61,349 bases of DNA from Acidobacteriota bacterium (GTDB taxonomy: Bacteria; Acidobacteriota; UBA6911; RPQK01; JACQSY01), in assembly GCA_016211085.1 (NCBI GenBank), contig JACQSY010000081.1, forward strand, positions 1 to 61,349. The letters are read 5' to 3'. Position numbers and translations under genes: made by a program. A model generated the notes under the pieces. The model saw only the letters and a program-made list of their open reading frames with translations. It was not told the origin of the DNA and made no database searches. This document shows, one piece after another, positions 1 through 7,186 of this stretch; the first letter of the stretch is position 1, and every line of letters starts with the position of its first letter.

Positions 1-40
1 CCTCGCTACCAAGGACGAGCTTTTGTACAGGCTCCCACAT
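1..40 (-). CDS. IS630-family transposase, N-terminal 13 residues only (runs off left edge)
   Basis: Reading from the ATG at 40 towards 1 gives MWEPVQKLVLGSE. This aligns with the start of the downstream transposase (MWDPPEPLVITDE) at M, W, P, L, V and E. The two proteins are related but not identical, so this is a second element rather than an assembly duplication. Nothing more of the protein is in the window. Confidence 0.6.
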   Translation of the reverse strand, partial: MWEPVQKLVLGSE

Positions 41-54
41 GGGAACGAAGTCTA

Positions 55-849
55 TCAGAGTAATGCTCTATTGTAAAGCCATTTGTGAGACACTACACCG
101 GGAGTCTCCCTGTCGAGCTTGCGGAGAAACGTGAGATACTCCTGATGACGATGCCTTGGCATGCACTCACCGATGACCCTTCCGTCGAGAACATTAAGAG
201 CCGCAAACAACGTGGTTGTGCCGTGGCGCTTGTAGTCACGCGTCATCGTGCCGCATCGTCCCTTTTTCAGCGGCAACCCCGGTTGAGTGCGATCCAACGC
301 CTGGATTTGGCTCTTCTCATCAACGCACATCACCAGAGCCTTGTCAGGGGAGTTCAGGTACAGTCCCACCACATCGGTGAGTTTCTCGACGAATCGCTTG
401 TCCTTGGACAACTTAAAGGTTCTCGTCCGATGCGGCTGCAGTCCATTGGCGTCCCAGATCCGTTGGACTGTCGCCGGGCTGACTCCCTGCGTCTTGGCCA
501 TGGTTCGCACACTCCAGTGTGTGGCGGCCCCGGGGGTCGTCTGCAGTGTCGCATCGACAATCTGCTTTACCTTGGCGGCCGTGACCCGAGGTTTCCGCCC
601 ACGCCCTGGAGCGTCTTCAGTCAGCGCTGTCGGTCCTCCTTGCCTAAAACGGTTTCGCCAAAGAATCACTGTAGGGCGACTCGTCGCCATCTGGCGGGCA
701 ATATGACGGTTCGAGCTTCCAGCCGCCGCCATCAGCACGAGACGCGAACGGAAAACCACTTTCTGCGGGGTGTTACGAGCAGCCATCCATGCGTGCAGGG
801 TTCGTCGTTGCTCATCAGTTATCACCAATGGTTCCGGAGGGTCCCACAT
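55..849 (-). pseudogene. IS630-family transposase, C-terminally truncated
   Basis: The protein would cut and rejoin DNA at TA targets. The N-terminal half has the helix-turn-helix expected for IS630 (residues about 15-130, with an RGRKPRVT-type linker). The start of the DDE catalytic domain carries the first aspartate in the motif CVDEKSQIQALDR. Family members are about 350 residues and go on to a second aspartate (VDNYxxHK-type motif) and a glutamate. Here the true sequence stops after RETPG, and the last 13 residues are translated from the inserted terminus of the next element. Two catalytic residues are therefore absent and the protein should be inactive. Confidence 0.85.
68..95. repeat. 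IS630 terminal repeat, copy A
   Basis: A 28-base sequence repeated at 880-907 in the same orientation with 26/28 matches (the difference is CC versus TT in the middle). It starts CTATTGTAAAG and ends GAGACACTA. It marks the outer end of the second, left-hand element. Confidence 0.8.
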
Positions 850-907
850 AATAATTCCGAATCATACGGGAAGAGATTGCTATTGTAAAGTTATTTGTGA
901 GACACTA
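96..907 (-). mobile_element. IS630-family insertion sequence, 3'-truncated
   Basis: The upstream terminus is the 28-base sequence at 880-907, ending in the TA dinucleotide expected of IS630/Tc1-type insertion. The transposase follows 30 bases inside. The element is interrupted at 95/96 by the terminus of a second related element, so its own right end and the last part of the transposase are missing. Confidence 0.75.
880..907. repeat. IS630 terminal repeat, copy B
   Basis: Direct-repeat partner of 68-95. It lies 30 bases upstream of the transposase start at 849 and is the outer left end of the truncated element. The terminal TA at 906-907 fits the TA target duplication of IS630-type elements. 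Confidence 0.8.
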
Positions 908-1024
908 GACTAGCGCGCCCCAACCGGTTAACCGAAGAACCCTGTGTGACAATTCCTCAGGTGTCCGCGTTATGGCGAGACGCCCTTAGCACTGCCCGCC
1001 TCGCCGCATCAGAGTTCCGCTGCT

Positions 1025-1429
1025 CTACTCCTGATAGTACCGGTTGAAAAACGTGAAAAGGTGGTTGAAAATCAGAACTTCCAGGGCCTCTCGGCCCCGC
1101 CCGCCTGCGGCCTTTGCTTTGAGGTCGAGATACTTCTTACCTATCTTGATGTCCTGAAACTTCTCCGAGAGATCACCGTCTGCATCCAGAGCGTCCTTGC
1201 CGAGCGTCTGGCGAATCTGCTCCTTTACCTTCTCCAACTCCTCTGCAGCCTGGGACTGCTTGGCCAAAGCCCCTTTTTCTAACTCCCTTGAGATCGCCTC
1301 GGGCAGATCCTTCGTGATGAACTTCTCGACCACGTCGCGCTTGTAATTCATGATCCGGTAGATACCGAAGTCTAGATCCACGCAGTCGAACTGGAACATG
1401 TCTCGCAGAAGACGCTGCAGTTTTTCCAA
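1025..1429 (-). pseudogene. Mod-like DNA methylase, N-terminal fragment
   Basis: This 134-residue fragment starts with TTG. The opening motif FQFDCVDLDFGIYRIMNYKR, followed by a charged coiled-coil stretch and FNHLFTFFNRYYQE, is typical of the first 130 residues of large type III/ISP-like adenine-specific DNA methylases. Full proteins continue for many hundreds of residues with the SAM-binding and DPPY motifs. Here a TAG follows RYYQE directly and no methylase motif is present, so this is a stub. It lies beside an HsdM stub on the same strand, consistent with a decayed restriction-modification island. The family call rests on remembered similarity and is fairly but not fully secure. Confidence 0.65.
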
Positions 1430-1481
1430 GTTGCTCCCAAATTCATAATGATTTCCCCTCCGTCCTTAAGGGAACGCCCGT

Positions 1482-1594
1482 TCAGATGCCCAATCCCCGC
1501 ACGTACTCCGACGACTTCAGACGCGAGTTCGCCCTAAGCTGGTCGGCCGCGTCCCAGAGCCGCTTCTCGATGTCGTGTGATTTCCTACGGCCAT
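1482..1594 (-). pseudogene. hsdM: Type I restriction-modification methylase HsdM, N-terminal stub with frameshift
   Basis: The minus strand contains HDIEKRLWDAADQLRANS followed by RLKSSEY, the hallmark N-terminus of HsdM. A good ribosome site (GGAGGAGACACA) precedes an ATG at 1594. That ATG is one base out of frame with the HsdM motif, so a single-base deletion lies between them. After SSEY the sequence no longer looks like HsdM and a TGA follows at 1482-1484. The remainder (normally about 500 residues) is gone. Too short and broken to be found as an ordinary open reading frame. Confidence 0.7.
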
Positions 1595-1803
1595 TGTGTC
1601 TCCTCCAGTGCCGCTTCTCGTTTTGGCCAACAAGGATTATTTTGACCGCAATGATTTTATACCTGTAGGCCGTCCTACGTTCCAGTTCTGTGCAGCCGGA
1701 ACCGAACGAGGTTGAGCTCCCAAGGGTCTTCTGTGCGTTCCCGGGACCCGCCCGTTGTATCGCCGCACCTGCTGTCGAAATACCGGAGATAATGGATTAG
1801 GCC

Positions 1804-1833
1804 AAGCCCTTCTCGAATGAGAGGGGCTTTTTT
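1804..1833 (+). terminator. Rho-independent terminator, no clear upstream gene
   Basis: An 11-bp stem (AAGCCCTTCTC pairing with GAGAGGGGCTT, one G-T pair) closes a four-base GAAT loop and is followed directly by a run of T. This is a textbook plus-strand terminator. No intact plus-strand gene lies upstream between 1600 and 1800, so it probably served a gene lost in the decay of this island, or a short transcript. Confidence 0.75.
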
Positions 1834-1889
1834 CCCTTTACATTTGCCACACACTTTGCCACCATCAGCGAAATCTCCGGAGACGCAAC

Positions 1890-2291
1890 ATGAGAAAGCC
1901 ATACGCGGCCAAGCGGTCACTTAGAGAATCTCTGATCCAGCCGATAGCAACTCAAGAGGACGCAGTCAAAGCCATCAAACAGGCATCTGCCGTATTCATT
2001 ATGGTAGGAGCAATTACTCTGATGCTGACTCTCTGGTGGAAAGGCACTTGGATCGACGGAGCACTTTATATTCTAATAGGAGCTTTGTCGTATTTTCTAC
2101 ACTCCAGGATCATCGCCGCTGGTCTTATTTTGCTGTCTGGTCTCGCATTTCTGAACACGCTTAATAATATGCTGAACAGTATCCCGGGAGGCGGGACCAA
2201 TATCGTTATGTCAGCTCTGGTCTTCTGGTACGGCTATCAAGCATTCAACGCGACGACCAGACTGGCCGAATTCCGTCGAGCACCGAAATAA
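1890..2291 (+). CDS. Small hypothetical membrane protein
   Basis: 133 residues starting at an ATG preceded by CCGGAG nine bases upstream. After a basic N-terminus (about 30 residues) there are three or four hydrophobic segments: around residues 36-50, 54-67, 73-86 and 103-113, with a GGG turn between the last two. No family recognised. It follows the terminator at 1804-1833 and precedes another small plus-strand gene by 41 bases, with which it may form a unit. Its function is unknown. Confidence 0.55.
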   Translation: MRKPYAAKRSLRESLIQPIATQEDAVKAIKQASAVFIMVGAITLMLTLWWKGTWIDGALYILIGALSYFLHSRIIAAGLILLSGLAFLNTLNNMLNSIPGGGTNIVMSALVFWYGYQAFNATTRLAEFRRAPK

Positions 2292-2332
2292 TCAACAGCA
2301 GATCCTTCATAGTCCACACAACACCGACCTTT

Positions 2333-2686
2333 GTGATACCTATCGATCCACGCGAAGCGACGCTTATCTTTACCAAATGGCAGAAAGAGAGAACGTATAT
2401 TTTCTGTAAAGGAACCTGCTGGGGATGGGAAGTCTTTCTGAAAGGCTACATCATCGAAGCAACGTCGGAGAAAGTAATCCTTGAAGCCAAAGAAAGCGCC
2501 GGTGTGATGGGTGTGCAAATGGTAATGAACGATCAACAATGGTATTACGCAGAGCCGCGCGAAATGTCTCCAGAATTGCGACCGGATCTGACCGAGGAGG
2601 GTTTAAGCCGGTCGTCGTTGAGCGTGGCATTGCCTGCGCGTAGCGCCAAGCTTGTTTTCTGCGAATTGCCAGCGGAGCCCTCGTAA
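2333..2686 (+). CDS. Hypothetical protein
   Basis: 117 residues from a GTG start. The N-terminal two thirds looks like a small compact alpha/beta domain (residues about 8-75, rich in aromatic and alternating hydrophobic residues), without signal peptide or membrane segment. The last 40 residues are low in secondary-structure signal and may be read from decayed sequence. No family recognised. It follows the membrane protein at 1890-2291 on the same strand. Confidence 0.4.
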   Translation: MIPIDPREATLIFTKWQKERTYIFCKGTCWGWEVFLKGYIIEATSEKVILEAKESAGVMGVQMVMNDQQWYYAEPREMSPELRPDLTEEGLSRSSLSVALPARSAKLVFCELPAEPS

Positions 2687-2804
2687 AGGTGAGTTCGCAA
2701 TGGCGTCTTCAATTCAGGGAAGAGGAACCTCCTTTTACGGAAGGCGTGATTTTCTTCCAGATAAATCCTATGTGACAACGGAATGGATCATTTTTATGGG
2801 TTCT

Positions 2805-3080
2805 TCATCGATTTGAGTACATAGGTTGAATATCTAGAAAACGCGCCAGGTCTCTGGAAGAGCGGATCGGGTGCGCGGTAGCCCACTTGAGCTTCAACAG
2901 CAGTATCTTTTCATCTCGCATTCCTCTGGCTCGACGCAGGACCGCCTTGATGGTTGTGTTGACGGATTCCACGACGCCAAACCTGACCGGATGATCGCAG
3001 TAGGCGGCGATCCCTTCGACATGGCGAAATAGGAATTCTCCGTTAGAATGAGGCGGGCCGTTTGATTTCAGGTCAAGCAC
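2805..3080 (-). pseudogene. ISL3-family transposase, C-terminal remnant
   Basis: The stretch HVEGIAAYCDHPVRFGVVES, then NTTIKAVLRRARGMRDE and a tail ending LDIQPMYSNR, corresponds to the last 75 or so residues of ISL3-type transposases. The genuine C-terminus appears intact, including the stop. The N-terminal 300 or more residues, with the zinc finger and the first catalytic residues, are missing. The first 15 residues of this reading frame do not look like transposase, so the break lies near 3035. It is one of several mobile-element scars in the first 4 kb. Confidence 0.75.
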
Positions 3081-3135
3081 AAACGGTCATTTAAGCTTTG
3101 CAGGGCTAATCATTCCTGTTTGGGAAGGACGAAAC

Positions 3136-4182
3136 TTGAGATGGTCCGATATGCATCCGATTGAAGCTCCAAAAGCAAACCCTGAGAACCTCTTGACAAT
3201 CATCAGCGGCGTGTACGACGGCAAGGTGGTCGTCCCGGAATTTCAGCGCTCATTCGTCTGGTGGCGGCAGGACATAGAGGAACTCTTGGCTTCTATTTTT
3301 CAGGGCTACTTCGTTGGGACATTGCTCCTGCTCGACACTCCAGTGCGCCAGCCGATGTTTCCGTTCAGAAAGGTGGAGGGACTGGAGAAGGTGAATCCCG
3401 GAGCTGATCCCAACCGCCACGGGACGGTGCGACTGGTTTTGGACGGCCAGCAGCGGGTCTCGTCTTTGTTCTATGCCCTCCACGAGCCGGATATTCCGCT
3501 GAAATTCTCCACTTATCCGCACAAGTTTTACCTGCGACTTGATCTCGCACTGAAAGGAGACATTGATGACGCGGTAACAGGAATATCCACAAGGGATCGT
3601 CGGCGCTTCGCCGAAATTCAAGCCCTTGTTCAAGCCCAGCAAGCCCTCCCCATCTCGTTGTTACGTGAGACTGCCAGGTTTTACAAATGGCTCTATCACG
3701 AGCAGCACGTTTGGAACGGCCCGGACCGCAGCAGCATCGAAGCACTTTACCAGCGTTTCGCGAATTTCATGGTGCCTGTCGTATCCCTCTCTCCAGAGAC
3801 CGGCAAAGAGAATATCGTAAACATTTTTGAGCGAATCAACCGTACAGGCATCTCCCTGTCGTTGTTTGATCTGAGCGCAGCGCGGGTTTATCAAAAAGGT
3901 GTGCGCCTGCGGGACCTCTGGAAAGAGTTCGAACAGGAGAACACGGGCGCCGGCAAGGCAATAAAGCCCGAGTTCCTCCTCAAGGTCATGGCAATCTGGC
4001 AAGGAAAAGATCCAAAGAGGGGCCAGTTGCTCGATCTGGCTGAGGCCTTGGACAAGGTTGAGTTTGAGAGGCAGTGGAAGTATGCTGCGCAGTTCATCAG
4101 TAGAGCGTATGAGCGAATCAGGAGCTTGCAAGGATATGGCGCAGTCAAAAACGATCTCATTCCCTACACAACAATCCCGTGA
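3136..4182 (+). pseudogene. DUF262 (GmrSD/ParB-like) protein, C-terminally truncated
   Basis: DUF262 proteins have a ParB/sulfiredoxin-like NTPase fold and act in modification-dependent restriction (GmrS-type) or related defence roles. Visible motifs: VPEFQRSFVWWRQDIEELL near residue 35, VLDGQQRVSSLF near residue 105 (the DGQQR motif), and NIFERINRTGISLSLFDLSA near residue 230. A ribosome site (GGAAGGA) precedes the TTG start; an ATG at 3151 is an alternative. Family members usually continue past 550 residues. Here the sequence stops at 348 residues just after IPYTTIP, where complete proteins carry on, and the end overlaps the 3' end of a convergent gene. I read this as a deletion or recombination junction. 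Confidence 0.75.
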
Positions 4183-4625
4183 TGGAAGCGGTCCACGGGT
4201 GGCTCCGGGGTAGCATCGAACTGGGTTGTGGCCTGTCCCGTACTCACCGTAAGCATGAAGCTTCCCGGCGTCCCTTCGATGTTTTCCGGCAATTCAGCCA
4301 GAAGCTGCTGGTTGACAGGATCGAAGTCCAAAACGGGCAACAAGATCTTCCCCCGTCTCGGAACGTACAGCTCTACCGTTCCTCCGAAAGGGCGCATGCT
4401 GCCGAAGTTGGTCCCGGAGATGAGCAATATTCCCCCGCACCGGGGGTTCCCGCACAGGTTGGGAGCGGGATTGAAGTTCACTTCAGCTCCAAAGATGACT
4501 AATTGAAGGCTGTTGGGTCGTGTATTCCTGGCCTCGGGATCGTTTTGACCCTGGAGCTGGATTGGCGTCACAAGAAGCAATAAAACCGCGGCAAACAGTC
4601 TGAAAGAATACAATCGGATTTTCAT
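4164..4625 (-). CDS. Secreted IPT/TIG-like protein, probably 3'-truncated
   Basis: 153 residues with a clear signal peptide (residues 1-26: MKIR, hydrophobic core, LQGQ). The rest resembles an IPT/TIG-like beta domain: ILLISGTNFG, then VELYVPRRGKILLPVLDFDP, then PGSFMLTVSTGQATTQFD. Similar secreted proteins are common in Acidobacteriota and often continue into a collagen-like tail. Here only about 15 further residues follow and the stop lies inside the end of the convergent truncated DUF262 gene. Both genes appear to lose their natural 3' ends at one junction near 4180. Function unknown; likely cell surface or periplasm. Confidence 0.6.
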   Translation of the reverse strand: MKIRLYSFRLFAAVLLLLVTPIQLQGQNDPEARNTRPNSLQLVIFGAEVNFNPAPNLCGNPRCGGILLISGTNFGSMRPFGGTVELYVPRRGKILLPVLDFDPVNQQLLAELPENIEGTPGSFMLTVSTGQATTQFDATPEPPVDRFHHGIVV

Positions 4626-4738
4626 TGGATCCCCTTCTGGTTAACCGGCCATTAACCGACGGCTCCGGCTGCAAGCACACAGCGGCGGCTGTGTAGTTAG
4701 TAGTTAAAGGTTGGACTCCCGAGCGCCCCTGGTCGATA

Positions 4739-5434
4739 ATGTTGTCAGATCAATTTTCTGATGAGGTGGAAATGCAACTTTCTGACGTCAGGAAACTGGC
4801 CGAAAGCACGAGCGACCCCGCTTTTGCAACTGACCGTTCAGGTTTGATCGTGGCGTGGAACCAAGCGGCGGAAACGCTTTTCGGTATTCCGGAAAAACAG
4901 GCTGTGTCGAAATTCTGCGGCCGGATTGTCCAAGGGTCCGACGAGTGCGGGCGGGTGTGCTCTGCAAACTGCGCTGTCCGGCAGAGCATCGAGGCCCGCC
5001 GCGCGGTCGGCAATTTAGATCTGAAAGTCCCGACCCGGCACGGCAAAAGGTGGTGCAATGTTTCCGTGTTGATTTCGAGAGACGGCGGCCGCGGCCCCGC
5101 TTACTCCATCCACATCCTGCGCCCCATGGATGTCGCCATGCGCCTGGAGTTGCTGGTACGGCAATTTGTCGCGTCACGGCTCCGCTTACCTGCCCGTCAC
5201 GCCAGAGCGCTGATCGGGTCGGACCGGATGGCCGCTCGTAGCGCAAATCTGAGCCGCCGGGAGAGGAGTGTCCTGCGCCTGCTGGCTCAGGGCGTTTCGA
5301 CGGCTAAGATCGCCGCGCAACTGCACATCAGCCCAGCGACAGTCAACAATCACATCCAGCATACGCTGCGTAAGCTGGATGTGCATAGCCGCCTACAGGC
5401 CATTCGACGCGCGGAGAGGGCCGGATTGCTCTGA
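4739..5434 (+). CDS. PAS domain - LuxR-type transcriptional regulator
   Basis: 231 residues. The N-terminal PAS domain (about 15-130) begins with SDPAFATDRSGLIVAWNQAAE and carries a cysteine cluster (FCGRIVQGSDECGRVCSANC). The C-terminal LuxR/GerE helix-turn-helix (about 165-231) shows LSRRERSVLRLLAQG and then IAAQLHISPATVNNHIQHTL. No receiver domain or phosphoacceptor is present, so the PAS domain should be the sensor. The cysteine cluster could bind a metal or respond to redox; that is inference. It is divergent from the secreted IPT/TIG-like gene with 113 bases between. Confidence 0.85.
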   Translation: MLSDQFSDEVEMQLSDVRKLAESTSDPAFATDRSGLIVAWNQAAETLFGIPEKQAVSKFCGRIVQGSDECGRVCSANCAVRQSIEARRAVGNLDLKVPTRHGKRWCNVSVLISRDGGRGPAYSIHILRPMDVAMRLELLVRQFVASRLRLPARHARALIGSDRMAARSANLSRRERSVLRLLAQGVSTAKIAAQLHISPATVNNHIQHTLRKLDVHSRLQAIRRAERAGLL

Positions 5435-5998
5435 AACAGGGAATATTCCACCGCCCTACCGAAGCAGGCAGAGCGCTGCAGCGAATGTGACAGTGAAGCA
5501 GGGCGAGGCAATCGAGCAGTTTTCCCTTGGGGGGAGAACCGAACTCAACCACTCGACAGGGCGCATGAGGAGTCAGAGGGAGGGGCAGGTCGTTGCCTCA
5601 GCTCCCCTAAATTCCAGATGTAGGCCGCAGGAGCCGGGACGACACACCTCCGCCACGCGACTCCGCACAGAATCGCCGCCGGCTGAATAGCGCCGCAATC
5701 GCCCGCTGCAGGCGGCGAACCGGATACCCTGGGGACCGCAGCAGTTTGACCACAAAATCCTTGTCGCCAGCAGCCGGTTTCAGGGTTATAAAGGCCGCAT
5801 GCACGAACCAAGCCTTTGCCGGTCAAAACGTCGGCATTAAGGAGGTGAGCGAAAAAAATCGGCTGGTGACCTCCATGCACTATGATTTGGGATAGCCGGT
5901 TTGAGCCTTTGGACAATCCCTTTGGCCCAAAAGTGATGTTACCTATGTCTCCGGAATAAGATGTAACCCATGTGTCCGGAATGGACCCCTTTGAAATC
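5435..5998. other. Gene-free stretch between the regulator and tRNA-Ser
   Basis: No convincing gene is visible in these 564 bases on either strand. The short reading frames here either cross the tRNA or have no recognisable protein. The right part (5820-5985) contains a tandem pair of near-identical 20-base sequences directly downstream of the tRNA 3' end and looks like mobile-element debris. Confidence 0.5.
5935..5980. repeat. Tandem 20-base near-repeat next to tRNA-Ser
   Basis: GATGTTACCTATGTCTCCGG (5935-5954) is followed after a few bases by GATGTAACCCATGTGTCCGG (5960-5979), a 17/20 match. Sequences of this form flank some insertion sequences. No transposase remains here, so it is recorded as a remnant. 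Confidence 0.55.
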
Positions 5999-6091
5999 TG
6001 GCGGAGAGGGGGGGATTCGAACCCCCGGCCCGAGTTTGGCCCGGGCAACTGCTTAGCAGGCAGCCCTGTTCGACCACTCCAGCACCTCTCC
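5999..6091 (-). tRNA. tRNA-Ser (anticodon GCU)
   Basis: The minus strand folds as a class II tRNA. The acceptor is GGAGAGG paired with CCTCTCC, followed by a G discriminator and an encoded CCA. The anticodon arm is CTGCTAAGCAG with GCT as anticodon, the variable arm is long, and the T loop is GTTCGAATC. It reads AGC/AGU serine codons. The 3' end faces the decayed island at 1-4.2 kb, a common position for integrated elements. No second copy of the tRNA 3' end was seen in the window. Confidence 0.95.
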
Positions 6092-6209
6092 GGCGCCTTG
6101 AACTCAGGAGGTCGGCTCATTGTAAAAGGAATGGGTCAAAGCGGGCAAGAGAAGCACGTGAAGCGACCCCTGAAAGCAGCCCCACTCGTAATGTTGAGGC
6201 CAGGTTTTC

Positions 6210-7133
6210 TTAATTGCGCTGCATTTCCAGGTCGCGCTCCAGCCTGAAGTGCAGGAGGTGTTCCGGCTCGAAGGTAACCTCGTTGCCTTTGGTAGCCAGT
6301 ACGCCGGCGGTGGCCGCACCCCCTCCGATGGCTGCGCCAATGGCGGCTCCCTTTTTTCCGCCGGCAATGGCGCCAATGATGGCTCCCAACCCAGCGCCGC
6401 CGCCGATAACTTTAGTGTCACGTCCTTTGGTGCTTTCCGCTTCAAAATCCAGCGTGTCGGTTTGCAGAGCGTAGACGCGGTTGCCCACCTTCAATTCCTG
6501 AAGCGTCAATGAGAGATATGCTCTTCCTTCGACTCTGCCCGATTCCTCGACCCGCGTGAGACGCCCAACCACTCGGCTACCTTGGGGAGCCACCACTTCT
6601 CCCTCCACCGTCAGGTCGTGCTCTAATGTCGCCTGGAAGATATCACCGCTCTGATTTACGCCGGAACTAAGGGCTTCATTCAATCGGACCTCAACGACGG
6701 TCCCCTCCGGCAACACCACTTTCCGCGGGGCGGCGGTAATGATCCGGGTTTCCTCCAGTTCAGAAGGTTCGGTCCGGCCCTTGGCTGCTTGTGCACGGTC
6801 GGCGGAAGGATGTGCTGGCGTAGAGGGAACAATGACCGGCTCACTCGTGCGAGGGGCGGGTCTGTGAGTTTCCATGGGAACCTCGTCGCGAGGCGCCGCG
6901 GGCTCACGCCGCGTTCGGGTTGCCGTGCTTTTTGCGGGTGGGGCTGGCGCAGGAGGTGTTGGACTTGGACCCGCATCTTGTATGGGGGGCTTTATCGCGG
7001 TCGCGGGGACATTGGGTTCGATTGTGTCCAGCGCCGCCTCGACCGCTGAATCCTCCGTTTTACTGCACGATGAGGTGAAAAAAATTGCCAGGCCTAGTAC
7101 AAAAAGAGCGGAAATGAACCGGCCGTAGTACAT
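6210..7133 (-). CDS. Glycine-zipper lipoprotein with proline-rich linker
   Basis: 307 residues from the ATG at 7133, chosen because AAAGGAG lies eight bases upstream and a lipoprotein signal follows immediately (FVLGLAIFFTSSCS; Cys about 23). A disordered proline/alanine-rich stretch covers about residues 30-130. Next comes a beta-rich domain (PEGTVVEVRLNEALSSG to LTLQELKVGNRVYALQTD). Last is a glycine zipper (GGGAGLGAIIGAIAGGKKG, about 240-280) likely to insert in or pack against the outer membrane. Related proteins are frequent in Acidobacteriota and their role is not established. Probably periplasmic or outer-membrane anchored. Confidence 0.8.
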   Translation of the reverse strand: MYYGRFISALFVLGLAIFFTSSCSKTEDSAVEAALDTIEPNVPATAIKPPIQDAGPSPTPPAPAPPAKSTATRTRREPAAPRDEVPMETHRPAPRTSEPVIVPSTPAHPSADRAQAAKGRTEPSELEETRIITAAPRKVVLPEGTVVEVRLNEALSSGVNQSGDIFQATLEHDLTVEGEVVAPQGSRVVGRLTRVEESGRVEGRAYLSLTLQELKVGNRVYALQTDTLDFEAESTKGRDTKVIGGGAGLGAIIGAIAGGKKGAAIGAAIGGGAATAGVLATKGNEVTFEPEHLLHFRLERDLEMQRN

Positions 7134-7186
7134 AAAATGATCTCCTTTGACTTTAGAATAGATGAGGTCCCGAGGAACAAGTTTCA

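Larger units (their letters stand above)
1..95 (-). mobile_element. 5' end of a second IS630-family element, cut by the window edge
   Basis: On the minus strand this stretch begins with a 28-base terminal sequence (68-95) that matches the terminal sequence of the neighbouring IS630 element at 26 of 28 positions. A 27-base leader and an ATG follow at 40. The layout (terminus, short leader, start codon, MW-x-P opening) is the same as in the element at 96-907. I infer a related element inserted into, or recombined with, the 3' part of the first one in the same orientation. Only its 5' end is visible. Confidence 0.7.

Noticed and set aside
85..888. Long plus-strand reading frame opposite the IS630 transposase
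   Set aside because: It is the antisense of a clearly recognised transposase and has no family resemblance of its own.
5545..6120. 191-codon minus-strand frame across the tRNA-Ser gene
   Set aside because: It reads through the whole tRNA and the repeat debris; no protein motif, so it is chance.
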